Shown: positions 9,725-22,085, counted from the first letter of the stretch. The stretch: 64,000 bases of DNA from Bartonella massiliensis (GCF_902150025.1 NZ_CABFVS010000001.1:1-64000), one strand, 5' to 3'. The notes: generated by a model not told the origin, from the letters alone. Made by a program: numbers and translations.

Positions 9725-10570
9725 ATAAAAGAACGCGAAATTCTGTTGTAGTATCACGCTTGCCTTTCATATTCTCTAGCCAGCAATGATCCATTTCTTA
9801 TTGTCAATTTGATTTTATGCATATGACGCAAAGACTATATACGAACAGCTATAAGAATCAGTAGATGAAAAGCTAGTTGTGTTATAATTTTTGTTTTGCA
9901 AAGTATTTTATAAAAGGACAGCACATTTCTCTAATTCATGACTGGAAAAGTTTTGTATTTTATGACGTTGTTTTCTAAAAAATCCTATGCTTTTTTGTTA
10001 TCTGTAAATCAATATTCAATCCTCATTCAATCGCATGATTGTGATAAAGACCATGCATGTTTTTTCTGCTGTTGTGGCTTTTGCATACCAAATGGATACA
10101 AGCGCATAGTGTATCTCGTTTTGTGTAATCTCTTGAAATAGAGAGGCAGCTTGTAATTTGAGCAGAATATAAAATTTTAAGGGTAGAAACCATCTTCCCA
10201 TTTTGCCCATTTCTTTTCATTCGGCTTTACGGCTTTCAAAGATATCTAAAGGAGTGACTTCTTTTAAATAATGGCGATTATTGCCCTACACTTTTTTAAC
10301 ACGTGTCTTTTTAGGCCCCCCCTCATGGAAAACAAAACATCCTAAATGGAATATACTTGGGTTGCATATTCACGGGCTTTCTTTCAAGAAACATCTCTCA
10401 AAATCCCCAAGCCCATTTCACAACAACACCCATGAATAATATACCCCTCTGGGGCTATCTATCATCTTTACACTTGTAAATAAGTAAGCAGGCACCATTA
10501 CACACTGTGCCTTTCTCCAATGTTGCGATAACTCTTAGCACTTGAGCAATTTATAAGAGATATATCCTTG
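9725..10570 (-). pseudogene. Decayed P4-type integrase gene, minus strand
   Basis: Read on the minus strand it matches the intact integrase at 40074 over most of its N-terminal and middle regions. The residues WFLPLKFYILLKL near 10190 correspond to WFLPLQLYVLPKL in the intact protein, and the DNA near 9730-9765 corresponds to the GRRDATEEFR region. Frameshifts, stops and an internal deletion (roughly 9870-10020) destroy it, and the C-terminus is missing. Its leader extends to about 10750. Confidence 0.85.
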
Positions 10571-10750
10571 CTTTAATTTTTTTATTCATCTTGCTTTCCC
10601 CATCTATAATGCGCAAAAGAAATAGTTTTGATTGATTCAATTATAAAAGAAGTTGAAGTGAGAAAAATTTCGCGATACTCAAAGCTCTCACTCAATATAA
10701 GAAATGAAAATTATCATTATAAATCAATATGTTATATAATTATAATATTC
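10571..10750 (-). repeat. Integrase leader repeat, minus strand
   Basis: The reverse complement shows the conserved leader: 'catattgatttataatgata', then 'attgaatcaatcaaaactat' and a decayed start. It faces away from the plus-strand leader that begins near 10950. Confidence 0.7.
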
Positions 10751-10944
10751 CTTCATATGTGTAAAGTTGGTCGCACGTAATGGATTTTTAAACTCTAGAG
10801 GGAATTTTATAAACTTACAAAGAGTTTTACATAGCCCCATTCCACAGCTAATAACATGAAATGGGTTAAGAGACATTTGTTCAAAATAACAAATAAATCC
10901 GCAAGATAAAGACATTCCTTTAGAGTGTTCTGTCTTTGTAAGAC

Positions 10945-11117
10945 AACACATTGATTTATAAAAATAATCTAGTCTTATTCATATTGAATTAGCCCCTCGA
11001 ATAATGTAAGATTCTCTCATTTCCAACTTGTTTATATTGAATCAATTAATGTCACTTTCTTGCACATCAAAAGCGGGGCTGGTGTGTGGGTAAAAATTGT
11101 ATAAGAAAGGTGTAAAA
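10945..11117 (+). repeat. Integrase leader repeat, plus strand
   Basis: About 170 bases, closely similar to 39905-40070 upstream of the intact integrase. Shared strings include 'acacattgatttata', 'agattctctcattt', 'attgaatcaattaa', 'aaaagcggggctgg' and 'tgtgtgggtaaaaa'. It probably carries the promoter and may carry a recombination site. Confidence 0.8.
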
Positions 11118-12095
11118 ATGGTTTTTCATGAATCGTCTTAAGTGCCAAGGGTTGGTCCACAACATTTTAGGGCTGGCAAATATAACGAGGGTGCCGGCTT
11201 TCTTCTCCGCAGACGTAAAAATGGCGGTGCTCAATGGCTTTATCGTTATACTCTTCACGAGCGTCGTCGCGAAATGGGTTTGGGTGCGCTTTGAGAGATG
11301 TCTCTAAAAAACAAATCCGTGAATTGGCAACAGGGTGATGTTCTATTTTATGTGAGGGGTGTGCCCCTATTAAAGAACGTGAGAAACAAAAGCGTGAGGC
11401 AATAAGTAATCTTCATGATTTAAAGGACATTGCTTTAAATGCTTTTGAAAGTCGCAAAGCTGAATTAAAAAGAGAGGGTGAGGCTAGTGATTGGTTTGCA
11501 TCTTTACAACTTCATATTCTCCCCAAATTAGGCTGTCTACCGGTTTCTGAGATTACACAAACAGAAATACGCAATAGGTTTGCCCCTATTTGGCATACAA
11601 AAGCTAGAACTGCTCGGATAGCATTGGTGCGTCTTAATCTTTGTCTCAAACATGTGGCTGCCTTGAGTTTGGCTGTTGATTTACAAGCAATAGAGAAAGC
11701 ATGTGCTCTCTTAAGGAAAACAACACCATAAAACGCAAAACATGCCAGCTATGGATTGTAGAGATATACCAACTTTTTATAAAACACTTTGTGAAGCATC
11801 CACCATAACACAGCTGGCTTTGCGCTTGCTTATTCTTATAGGTGTTCGTATATAGTCTTTGCGTCATATTCATAAAGATCAAATTGATGGAGATACCTAG
11901 ACTATTCTTAACTCGAGAATATGAAAGGCAAGCGTGATGCTACAACAGAATTTCGCGTGCCTCTATCATCAGATAACATTAGAAATTTAACAACAAGTAC
12001 GCTTGCTTTCTCGCCATGATTTCTTTTTTTATATCCAGTCGCGGTCTCCTTACTGCAAACTGTATAGCTCAATATAGAAGCTCCCCCTATAAAAT
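11118..12095 (+). pseudogene. Decayed P4-type integrase gene, plus strand
   Basis: The longest relic of the family. It aligns with the intact integrase (40072-41020) almost from the start codon to the region 'tccagtcgcggtctcctt', which matches SATGRGPL. Multiple frameshifts and stops are present, for example at 'gcgctttgagagatg' near 11290. The C-terminal catalytic segment (H-x-x-R and Tyr) is not recognisable, so it cannot make an active recombinase. Confidence 0.88.
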
Positions 12096-12276
12096 AGCAA
12101 GCGTATGAATTAACTGCACAATGGCACACCCTGCTCTATCAAGAATATACTTTTTCTCATGATATAAATTATAAGTGCATTATAGAAATGCTTTTATTTT
12201 CTTTAAGGAAAGAAATAAAAGAGTGTCCATAAAAATTTATTGCAGTGGTAACGATATAATAAAAATATTAAACCTG

Positions 12277-14943
12277 TTATACCCTTTTTGCTATTGCGGC
12301 TTGCGCTGCTGCTAAACGAGCAATTGGAACTCGAAAAGGAGAACATGAAACATAATCGAGGTTATTTTCTTCACATAAAGCAATAGAAGCAGGATCACCT
12401 CCATGTTCACCACAAATTCCCAATTTTATTTTTGCACGCTTTGAGCGTCCACGCTGTGCAGCAATGGCAATCAATTCTCCTACGCCATCACGATCAATCG
12501 ATACGAAAGGATCTTGTTCCAAAAGGCCTTTTTGAAAATAGGTTGCCAAAAAAGGAGCAGCATCATCACGAGAAATTCCAAAAGTAGTTTGTGTCAAATC
12601 GTTTGTTCCAAATGAAAAAAACTCCGCTGTTTCAGCAATTTCATCGGCTCGAAGCGCTGCTCTTGGAAGCTCAATCATTGTCCCAACCATATACTGAATA
12701 GTACTTTTCTTTTCTTGCATCACGTCCTTAGCAACCTGATCAATACGCGCTTTTACAAAATCGAGTTCAGATTTAAGCGCAATAAGTGGCACCATAATTT
12801 CAAGCATAACAGGAGAGCCAGATTTTTGGGCAGCTTCTGCTGCTGCTTCAAAAATCGCTCGCGCTTGCATTTCAGCAATTTCAGGATAAGTAATGGCTAA
12901 ACGGCACCCGCGTAATCCAAGCATAGGATTAAATTCGTGCAACTGCTGTGCTCGTTCAGAAAGCACCTCAGCCGAAACGCCCATAGCTGTTGCAACTTCA
13001 AGAATTTCTGCATCGGTTTTAGGTAAAAATTCATGGAGTGGCGGATCTAACAAGCGAATGGTCACAGGCAAACCACACATAATTTCAAATAATTCGCTAA
13101 AATCTGAACGCTGCATTGGCAAAAGCTTATCTAACGCTTTGCGACGACCACTTTCATCATGACTTAAAATCATTTCACGCATGGCAACAATACGTTCACC
13201 AGAAAAAAACATATGCTCTGTACGGCAAAGACCAATACCTTCAGCCCCAAAAGAACGCCCCATACGCGTGTCAGATGGTGTCTCAGCATTAGCGCGAATC
13301 CTTATACGTCGCATGCCATCAGCCCATTCCATTAACGTTGCAAAGTCTCCGCAAAGCTCTGGCTGCAACATCGCAACCTTCCCTTTGAAAATTTCTCCAC
13401 TTCCACCATCAATCGTGATAATGTCACCCTTTTTAAAGCTTTCTCCCGAAGCAAACAGCGTATTTGTGTTATAATCAATTCGTACACTACCAGCACCAGA
13501 AATACATGGCTTTCCCATCCCCCGCGCGACAACAGCAGCGTGGCTTGTCATGCCGCCACGCGTTGTTAAAATTCCTTCAGCCGCATGCATACCATGAATA
13601 TCTTCTGGGCTTGTTTCTACACGGACCAAAATAACTTTGCGCCCTTCTGCCGACGCTGTTTCTGCCTCTTCTGAGGTAAAAACAATTTCACCCGTTGCAG
13701 CTCCAGGAGAAGCTGGTAAACCACGTCCTATAACAAAACGTTCTGCTTTTGGATCCAGTGTTGGGTGTAAAAGTTGGTCAAGTGACTTTGCATCAATACG
13801 CATCACAGCCTCTTCACGACTGATGAGCCCCTCCTCAACCATTTCAATTGCCATTTTGAGAGCGGCACGAGCTGTGCGTTTTCCTGAACGAGTCTGCAGC
13901 ATCCATAATTTACCTTTTTCAATGGTAAATTCGAGATCTTGCATATCCCGATAATGCTGCTCAAGCTTCTGTGCGATCTGACATAACTTCAAAAAAGCTT
14001 CAGGCATGATTTTTTCTAAAGACGGCTTATTTGAACCAGCAACAATACGCGCATTTTCTGTAATATTTTGAGGCGTTCGAATACCCGCTACAACATCTTC
14101 CCCTTGCGCATTAACTAAAAATTCACCATAAAGTTCTTTTTTCCCCGTCGACGGATTGCGTGTAAAAGCCACACCTGTTGCCGAATCTTCTCCCATGTTA
14201 CCAAAAACCATAGCCTGCACATTCACTGCTGTTCCCCAATCTTCAGGAATGTTCTGTAAACGGCGATAAGTCACCGCACGTGCTGTCATCCAACTTGAAA
14301 AAACAGCCCCAATCGCCCCCCATAACTGTTGTTCGGGCTCTTGAGGAAAAGGGATTCCTGATTTTTCTTCAACATAAGCCTTATAAGAAGTAATAACATC
14401 CTTCCAATCATCAGCTGTCATTTCTGTATCAATAGTGTAACCATTGCGTGCTTTTGCTTCATCAAGAATCTCTTCAAAATACGAATGATCTAATCCCAAA
14501 ACAACATTAGAATACATTTGGATAAAACGCCGATAACTATCATAAGCAAAACGTTCATTATTGGCTTGTAAAGCAATTGCTTTTACGGTTTCATCATTCA
14601 TACCAAGATTCAGCACTGTATCCATCATCCCAGGCATAGATGCTCGTGCTCCTGAACGAACAGAAAGCAAAAGTGGTCTTTGCTTATTCCCAAATTCACG
14701 TCCTGTTTGTTCACAAATGCGTCTTAGTGCTTTTTTAACAGCTTCCTGTAACTCTTCTGGATATGATTTGTCATGGGCATAATAAAAATTACAAACTTCG
14801 GTTGTCAAAGTAAAACCAGGCGGTACCGGCAAACCAAGATTACTCATTTCTGCCAAATTAGCGCCTTTACCTCCTAGAAGATTACGCTCGCTTGCACTTC
14901 CTTCTGCGTTGCCATCTCCAAAACTATAAACCCATTTTTTCAT
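12277..14943 (-). CDS. ppdK: Pyruvate, phosphate dikinase
   Basis: An 888-residue enzyme that interconverts pyruvate, ATP and phosphate with phosphoenolpyruvate, AMP and pyrophosphate. Domain order is as expected: N-terminal nucleotide-binding domain (GGKGANLAEM, SVRSGARASMPGMMDTVLNLG), central swivelling domain with the phospho-histidine (GGMTSHAAVVARGMGKPC), and C-terminal PEP/pyruvate barrel (GTNDLTQTTFG, CGEHGGDP). A strong Shine-Dalgarno (GGGAGGA) precedes the ATG. It appears monocistronic, and the length matches the family. Confidence 0.97.
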   Translation of the reverse strand: MKKWVYSFGDGNAEGSASERNLLGGKGANLAEMSNLGLPVPPGFTLTTEVCNFYYAHDKSYPEELQEAVKKALRRICEQTGREFGNKQRPLLLSVRSGARASMPGMMDTVLNLGMNDETVKAIALQANNERFAYDSYRRFIQMYSNVVLGLDHSYFEEILDEAKARNGYTIDTEMTADDWKDVITSYKAYVEEKSGIPFPQEPEQQLWGAIGAVFSSWMTARAVTYRRLQNIPEDWGTAVNVQAMVFGNMGEDSATGVAFTRNPSTGKKELYGEFLVNAQGEDVVAGIRTPQNITENARIVAGSNKPSLEKIMPEAFLKLCQIAQKLEQHYRDMQDLEFTIEKGKLWMLQTRSGKRTARAALKMAIEMVEEGLISREEAVMRIDAKSLDQLLHPTLDPKAERFVIGRGLPASPGAATGEIVFTSEEAETASAEGRKVILVRVETSPEDIHGMHAAEGILTTRGGMTSHAAVVARGMGKPCISGAGSVRIDYNTNTLFASGESFKKGDIITIDGGSGEIFKGKVAMLQPELCGDFATLMEWADGMRRIRIRANAETPSDTRMGRSFGAEGIGLCRTEHMFFSGERIVAMREMILSHDESGRRKALDKLLPMQRSDFSELFEIMCGLPVTIRLLDPPLHEFLPKTDAEILEVATAMGVSAEVLSERAQQLHEFNPMLGLRGCRLAITYPEIAEMQARAIFEAAAEAAQKSGSPVMLEIMVPLIALKSELDFVKARIDQVAKDVMQEKKSTIQYMVGTMIELPRAALRADEIAETAEFFSFGTNDLTQTTFGISRDDAAPFLATYFQKGLLEQDPFVSIDRDGVGELIAIAAQRGRSKRAKIKLGICGEHGGDPASIALCEENNLDYVSCSPFRVPIARLAAAQAAIAKRV

Positions 14944-15123
14944 TGTACAAATCCTCCCATATCAGCATCAAAACATTATTCAACCTAGGTTCATTTAAAA
15001 GCAATGATTTGATTTAAAAATCGAACAAACAAAATAATACCGCTTCATAAGTGCATAAGACCAATCCTTCCAAAAGAGATAATAACCACAAGTACCACTA
15101 TCCATCTTCTGGAAAATTAAAAA

Positions 15124-15780
15124 TCAGTTTTTAAGATAACGATCAATCACCGACAAAAAGTCTTCTACGTTCATAGCACCTTCATATTTATCACCATTGA
15201 TAAAGAAAGTAGGTGTTGCTGTAACACCAAGTTCTTTACCACGCTCAAAAGATGCATTCACTTCATCTAAAATGGTCTGGTTTTTCAAACACGCAGTAAA
15301 ACTTTCATCGCTAAAACCTGCCATTAAGCTAATTTTTTTCAATGGTGTTAGAGCGTCTTTTCCCCAAACCCAATCATTTTGTTTTTGAAATAAAACCTCT
15401 ATCAAAGGAAAATAACGATCTTCTGGCGCACAGCGCGCTAACATAAAACCCGCTGTTGCCCGAGGATCAAAAGCATAATCGCGGAAAATCAGTTTTACTT
15501 TTCCTGTTTTGATATATTTCTTACGAATTTGAGGAAGTATATCATTATAAAAATGCGCACAATGCGTACATGTTAACGAAGCATATTCAACAATGATCAC
15601 TGGTGCATCTGCCTCTCCCTCAAAGCGGTCCTTTACTTTACCTGATTGAAGAAGTTCAGCCATATCCACCGTTGCAACGGGTTTGGGACCACGCGCTAAA
15701 GCAACTGTTATACTGTTTTGTACAATCGTTATGAAGAGAAAAATTATCCCGAAAAATAAAAAAGAACGACACTTTATCAT
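15124..15780 (-). CDS. DsbA-like periplasmic thiol-disulfide oxidoreductase
   Basis: About 218 residues after choosing the ATG at 15780 (signal peptide MIKCRSFLFFGIIFLF). The thioredoxin-fold active site is C-T-H-C (residues 71-74), and the cis-proline segment is visible in GVTATPTFFING. Secreted DsbA/Com1-like proteins of this type introduce or reshuffle disulfides in the periplasm. Its order with the DUF721 gene and mutY is a typical rhizobial neighbourhood, and it is probably co-transcribed with the DUF721 gene 84 bases upstream. Confidence 0.9.
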   Translation of the reverse strand: MIKCRSFLFFGIIFLFITIVQNSITVALARGPKPVATVDMAELLQSGKVKDRFEGEADAPVIIVEYASLTCTHCAHFYNDILPQIRKKYIKTGKVKLIFRDYAFDPRATAGFMLARCAPEDRYFPLIEVLFQKQNDWVWGKDALTPLKKISLMAGFSDESFTACLKNQTILDEVNASFERGKELGVTATPTFFINGDKYEGAMNVEDFLSVIDRYLKN

Positions 15781-15864
15781 AAATATTACTTTTCTGTTGT
15801 TATTAAACGAATAGGAACCCAATGCTTTCTCATATACTATAAGGAAAATATATAAAATATCTTT

Positions 15865-16365
15865 CTATTTATTATTTTTTTCCGAGAAAATGCAACAGCC
15901 AAGTTTGTAAAGTGATTGGCGTAAGCTTTTATCTTCAATTCCTTCAAGCATTTTTTCCACGCATTTTTTATCCTGTTCACTCAAAATCGGCTTGAAAGAC
16001 ACATGCTTCATAAAAATCGACATACTCCTTTGCTCAATCTTGATACGATCAACAGCAATATAGCCAAAAAATCCATTAATTCTATGAAGCAATTCCTCTG
16101 TTTCATGCATCAATTTTAACGCAGAAAATCCTTCACATGCAACAATAAGTGTTGCTGGCTGAAAAACTTCATCTTGATCCGCGTGACGTTTCCAAATAAT
16201 TTTAAGGGGCATTGTATGTTCACTGATATCATAGCCCGCAATTTGTGGCCAATGCTCTATTAGCGCGACATTGAGCCCTGTCCGTTTGCGTAAAACTGGA
16301 TCAAGTATTTTGAATACCGTCTCAGAAAGAGAATGAAAAGCATGTTTTTTTAGTTGTTTTCTCAT
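15865..16365 (-). CDS. DUF721 (DciA-like) protein
   Basis: A 166-residue DUF721 protein. The conserved N-terminal DciA-like region is visible in LDPVLRKRTGLNVALIEHWPQIAG followed by the H-TMPLKI segment. Distant relatives of this family (DciA) load the replicative helicase DnaB. The ATG at 16365 is chosen; an in-frame TTG at 16395 would add 10 residues. It is divergent from mutY, an arrangement common in Rhizobiales. Confidence 0.82.
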   Translation of the reverse strand: MRKQLKKHAFHSLSETVFKILDPVLRKRTGLNVALIEHWPQIAGYDISEHTMPLKIIWKRHADQDEVFQPATLIVACEGFSALKLMHETEELLHRINGFFGYIAVDRIKIEQRSMSIFMKHVSFKPILSEQDKKCVEKMLEGIEDKSLRQSLYKLGCCIFSEKNNK

Positions 16366-16570
16366 CTTTAGATCATTGTTCAACTGTTTATCCAATTAAA
16401 ATCACTTGTTTCATCTAAAAAATATTTCTTTTCTAATTTATAAAATATCAACAAAATAGAAATTTGTCTCCTAACCAGAGCCTCGATAATAAAAGAACAA
16501 AAACACATGAATTCCCCAATAAATGCTTTTTTCTTTTGCATTTTACCTCTTCCTATGCTTGAAAACAATT

Positions 16571-17629
16571 ATGTATGAAATTTCTTCGCACCTCCTTTCT
16601 TGGTACGATCAAAAGCACAGACATCTCCCATGGCGGATCACTCCTGAAGAGCAAAAACAAGGTATCCGTCCTGATCCTTATCAAATTTGGCTTTCTGAAA
16701 TCATGCTTCAACAAACAACCGTTGAAACGGTTAAGCCTTATTTTAAAAAGTTTCTGAAACTTTGGCCTGATCTTTCTTCTTTAGCAAAAGCCTCACAAGA
16801 TGACATCATGAAAGCATGGGCTGGGCTTGGTTATTATTCACGTGCACGTAATCTTAAAAAATGTGCAAGACAGCTTGTTGAAAACTACGCAGGACAATTT
16901 CCACAATCTGTAAAAGCCTTGCGAACTCTCGCTGGTATTGGAGATTATACAGCCGCGGCCATTGCTGCAATTGCTTTTAACCACCCTGTAGCCGTGGTTG
17001 ATGGTAATGTCGAACGTGTGGTCGCCCGCCTTTTTGCTATCACTTCAATATTGCCAAAAGCAAAAGCTGAAATCAAAGAAAAAGCACAAAAAATTACTGA
17101 TTTAAACCGCCCTGGTGACTTTGCTCAAGCAATGATGGATTTGGGAGCAACAATTTGTACTCCACGCAAACCATCTTGTTATATCTGCCCTCTTGAAATT
17201 TTATGCAAAGCAGCAAAGATGCAACAAGCGGAATCTTTTCCAGTCAAAGCTCCTAAAAAAGAACGTCCTTCCAAAACAGGTATTGCTTTTGTAGTTCTTA
17301 ATAAAAAGAAACAAATTTATTTGGAAAAACGACAAACGCAAAAACTCCTTGGCGGAATGACTCAAATTCCTAACAATATTGGCATAAATAATGAAAATGG
17401 ACTCCAAAATGCACCCTTTACTGCCAATTGGCAATTCAAAGGACAAATTACCCATGTTTTTACTCACTTTTCTCTAAAACTCGATGTTTACTATACTGAG
17501 GAGGTTCATGAAATGAATTGTGAAAATGGTTGGTGGTGTAACATTCAACATCTTGCCGAAGAAGCGCTCCCTACTGTTATGAAAAAAGCCATATCCATAG
17601 CACTTCCCAATGCTTTCAAATTTAAATAA
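16571..17629 (+). CDS. mutY: A/G-specific adenine DNA glycosylase
   Basis: A 352-residue MutY that removes adenine mispaired with 8-oxoguanine. Visible features are LPWR near the N-terminus, the catalytic glutamate E43 in SEIMLQQTT, the helix-hairpin-helix region LRTLAGIGDYTAAAI, the catalytic aspartate in VVDGNVERV, the [4Fe-4S] ligands in CTPRKPSCYICPLEILC, and a C-terminal NUDIX-like domain (QTQKLLGGMTQIP). The ATG at 16571 is chosen because family members start about 20 residues before LPWR; an ATG at 16523 is also in frame. Confidence 0.95.
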   Translation: MYEISSHLLSWYDQKHRHLPWRITPEEQKQGIRPDPYQIWLSEIMLQQTTVETVKPYFKKFLKLWPDLSSLAKASQDDIMKAWAGLGYYSRARNLKKCARQLVENYAGQFPQSVKALRTLAGIGDYTAAAIAAIAFNHPVAVVDGNVERVVARLFAITSILPKAKAEIKEKAQKITDLNRPGDFAQAMMDLGATICTPRKPSCYICPLEILCKAAKMQQAESFPVKAPKKERPSKTGIAFVVLNKKKQIYLEKRQTQKLLGGMTQIPNNIGINNENGLQNAPFTANWQFKGQITHVFTHFSLKLDVYYTEEVHEMNCENGWWCNIQHLAEEALPTVMKKAISIALPNAFKFK

Positions 17630-17789
17630 CCGTTCCTATTCGTGAAAATGCTTTCTAATAGAGAATTTTGCATCTCTAGAAACCATTTCTTCCTCTGTAA
17701 AAGAAAAATTTAAGAACGTTAAATAATAAGTTTTTGACAGATAAAATTTAAAAAGGAATCAAGAAACTTAGAAATCTTAGATTTAAATT

Positions 17790-18060
17790 TCAAGATTTAT
17801 CCTTTTTGTGCTTATGAAAAAACAGCACCATCTCATACATTTTGTCAGCCCTCTGCAACAGCCCTTGGCACTTGAGACAGTTCACGAGAGATATTTAATT
17901 TTTTCTTGTAGGCTTTTATCCATACGCAGCTCCGCTTATGACACGCAAGCCTAGTAATTTTAATTGTTGCAACACGGAACAAGTTTGAAATGAAAAAGTC
18001 TTACAATATTCGGGGGGTAAGTTTAATAATGATAAATTATATTTATAAATCAATGCATTG
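17790..18060 (-). pseudogene. Integrase leader and N-terminal relic, minus strand
   Basis: The reverse complement gives the leader (gcattgatttata, agactttttcatttcaaac, aagcggagctg) followed by a decayed integrase start and the GLLLHKHK-like segment (tttttcataagcacaaaaag). It points away from the plus-strand relic at 18.34 kb. Confidence 0.7.
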
Positions 18061-18339
18061 TATGTAATTTATAGATGTATGTTTGCCTTTAAAAAAATAT
18101 TCAATTTTGAGTTTCTGAATGAGCCTTTCTGTTATTTTATTTGCATAAAAGTATATCGATTGAGAATTTGACTATTTTGGAACTTAAATGAAAGCATAGA
18201 GTAAAAATTTCTCATTTTAATTTTTCTATAAAAAACATAAAAACACGCGTTTACCGCTTACAAGCGAGATTGTTATATTGAAAAAATGCCTCGGACAAAG
18301 CATAAAATGCTCTCATGTTCACCTAAAATCATGCAGCAT

Positions 18340-18805
18340 ATTGACTTATAAAGATAATTTAGAGTTATTTAATTTAAATTAGAGCCTAAAATCACGTAAG
18401 ATTTTTTCATTTCAGACTTGTTGCGTGTTAAATCAATCAAAATTATTTGCTTGCACACCAAAAGCGGACTGGCACATGGGTAACAGCTCAACAAGAAAGA
18501 ACTAAAATGTCTCTCATGAATTGTCTCAAATGCCAAGGGTTGTTGTAACATAGAAGTTGGCAAAGTGTGTGGTAACACCCGTTTGCCCCTTCATAAGCAT
18601 AAAAATCGGAATACTCTATAAATTTTATACATGTCATAGGACTTTACCATTACATTATTCATGGATGTCATATATGCCATCGCGAAACGAGATTGAGTGC
18701 ATTGAAAAATGTTTCTTTTAAAAAGCACATCAATCGGCAACCCAATAGCATTGTGTTTTGAATGAAAGGCGTAACTCTATCGAAAGCAAATTGGTGATCA
18801 ATAAA
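18340..18805 (+). pseudogene. Integrase leader and N-terminal relic, plus strand
   Basis: The leader begins at 'cagcatattgacttataaa' and the former start codon is at 18507 (actaaaatgtctctcatgaa). Matches to the intact gene continue through 'cataagcataaaaatcgg' and 'ccatcgcgaaacgagatt'. All frames are interrupted. It ends about 30 bases from the ccrM stop. Confidence 0.75.
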
Positions 18806-18835
18806 ATAAAACAAGAATGATGCGATCAGCCTAGT

Positions 18836-20294
<1,459 letters not shown>

Positions 20295-20990
20295 ATGCCT
20301 CAGATAGATCTTATTATTTTTGATTGTGACGGCGTTCTCGTCGACTCTGAATATCTTGCCGCAAAAATTGGATCCCAATTGCTCAAACAAACAGGATATG
20401 AAATATCACCCGAAGAATTAAGTGAACGTTTTTCAGGGCTTATCTTTCGCGATATTCTTAAACACGTTGAACAGGAAACAGAAAAACCAGTTTCTGCTCA
20501 TCTCATAGATCAGATGTCCAATATTTTTCGTACACAAATAAAAACTGAATTACGGGCTATTAATGATGTAAGAGAAGCCGTAGAAATTATTCAAACGCGC
20601 TATCCCTACTGTATCTGCTCTAATGCAAAGAGCCTAGACATAAAAGAGATGCTCACGACGGTTGATCTCTATGACCTTTTTGAAGGAAAAATATTTTCAG
20701 CACCTGAAGTTGGAACAAAAAAAACGAAACCTGCCCCTGATGTTTTCCTTTTTGCCGCACAACAATTACAGGTAGAGCCTCAAAACACGATTGTTATAGA
20801 AGATTCACTTCATGGTGTGCATGCTGCCATAGCAGCAGGTATGCGTGTTATCGGCTTTACAGGAGGATCCCATAGCTATCTTGGCCACTCTAATGCACTT
20901 GCAGAAGCTGGTGCGGAAACGGTTATCGCAAAACATGCACATTTAGGAGAAGTCTTAGAAGCAATGGCAGTATGGCGCGATTTATTATAA
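20295..20990 (+). CDS. HAD-superfamily phosphatase (subfamily IA)
   Basis: A 231-residue haloacid dehalogenase-like hydrolase. Motif I is DCDGVLVDSE with nucleophile D10 and D12; the later motifs are CSNAKS, the lysine region KTKPAPDVF, and the acidic motif VIEDSLHGV. The cap is inserted between motifs I and II. It resembles beta-phosphoglucomutase/phosphoglycolate-phosphatase-like enzymes; the substrate cannot be read from sequence. RBS AAAGGAA precedes the ATG. Confidence 0.9.
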   Translation: MPQIDLIIFDCDGVLVDSEYLAAKIGSQLLKQTGYEISPEELSERFSGLIFRDILKHVEQETEKPVSAHLIDQMSNIFRTQIKTELRAINDVREAVEIIQTRYPYCICSNAKSLDIKEMLTTVDLYDLFEGKIFSAPEVGTKKTKPAPDVFLFAAQQLQVEPQNTIVIEDSLHGVHAAIAAGMRVIGFTGGSHSYLGHSNALAEAGAETVIAKHAHLGEVLEAMAVWRDLL

Positions 20991-21164
20991 AAAAACTCTT
21001 GACTATATCAGTTTGTAAACTCTTTTAAGAGGGCATTTTACCCCAAATGTCCTCCCCTTCTCGTTTCTTTCCTTTTATAATAACTTCAAGAAATACGCGA
21101 TTCACAATACGGAATAACTGCATCTCAATGTGAAGAAAAATATGGTCCCTCGTCCATAAACCAC

Positions 21165-21660
21165 GAGTCTAACCATTGCACATGCTTTAACAGAAGCAAA
21201 AAAGTAAGGATATGAACCCATAAAATCCAGCCTCTTGGAAATCAAATCTACCGGTAAACGACTTATCTCTCTCAAATCCAATAGCCTAGTCTCACCATCA
21301 GTCGTCCATCCCGATAAATGGTTAGATTTGTCAAAAAAAGAATATTATGCTACCTTATTCAATAAGATATAAAAATTGCTATGCTGAAACAACGCCCCCT
21401 TAGCTTATTCAATACATGACCCAGCATGATAAAATTTTGTGGTATGTGCGTATTGAGCATAAGGGAACACATTAAAATTCACGAAATCTATAGATTACAA
21501 AAGTTTGTTGAAAACAACAAAAGAACTTTTGCTGGGTTACAAGATTTTATGCTTCCTCAAACCAAATCTCGTAAATTTGTTGAAGAGTTATTGATCTTAC
21601 TGCTTAAACAATCTTTTGACAACATCGATTGGTGTAATCTCTCTAAGATTATATAAAAAC
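21165..21660 (+). pseudogene. Relic of the small ORF plus integrase pair seen at 31-1322
   Basis: The DNA at 21170-21270 matches the 83-residue gene at the window start (gcacatgctttaacagaagc against gcacgcgctttaagagaagc). The segment from 21426 matches that element's integrase (aaaattttgtggtatgtgcg against aaaatcatatggtatgtccg). Frameshifts and stops are present and most of the integrase is missing. The order small ORF then integrase is preserved. Confidence 0.75.
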
Positions 21661-21734
21661 TAAGAGAATATATCTTTGATAAAGATATGCGCTTTTATAA
21701 GCAATATTTCTTACCAAGAAACTGATGATCAATA

Positions 21735-22085
21735 TATTGATTTATAATGATAATAATTGATAATCTAGCCTTATTTAGATTAAGCAAAAAAATGAATATC
21801 GTAAAATTCTCTCCTTTCAAATCTGGATATGTTAAATCAATTAAAGCAATGAATAAAAACGCCTCTTCATGAAGCATCTTAAAAACCAAGGATTTGCATA
21901 ACATTCAGAACGAGAAAGGTGTGTGATAGTGCCATCTTTTCCTGTATAAACATAAAAAAGGCAGTGCCCTATGAATTTGATATTATGGAGCTTTATCATT
22001 ACACCTCTCACGTACATCATTGTGAAATAAGCTTGTGTACCTTGAGAAAGATTTCTTTAAAACAAAAAAGATTAACATAAAGCAT
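21735..22085 (+). pseudogene. Integrase leader and N-terminal relic (P4-type family)
   Basis: The leader starts at 'atattgatttataatgataa'. The former start lies near 21860 (cctcttcatgaagcatctta), with later matches at 'cctgtataaacataaaaaagg' and 'acatcattgtgaaataagc'. No frame is intact. Confidence 0.7.

Noticed and set aside
10016-10220. Two minus-strand open frames of 64-65 codons
   Set aside because: They are fragments of the decayed integrase in two frames, not genes.
11646-12129. Minus-strand open frames of 73-78 codons
   Set aside because: Antisense to the plus-strand integrase relic.
12893-13954. Open frames of 89-105 codons antisense to ppdK
   Set aside because: Shadows of the ppdK coding sequence.
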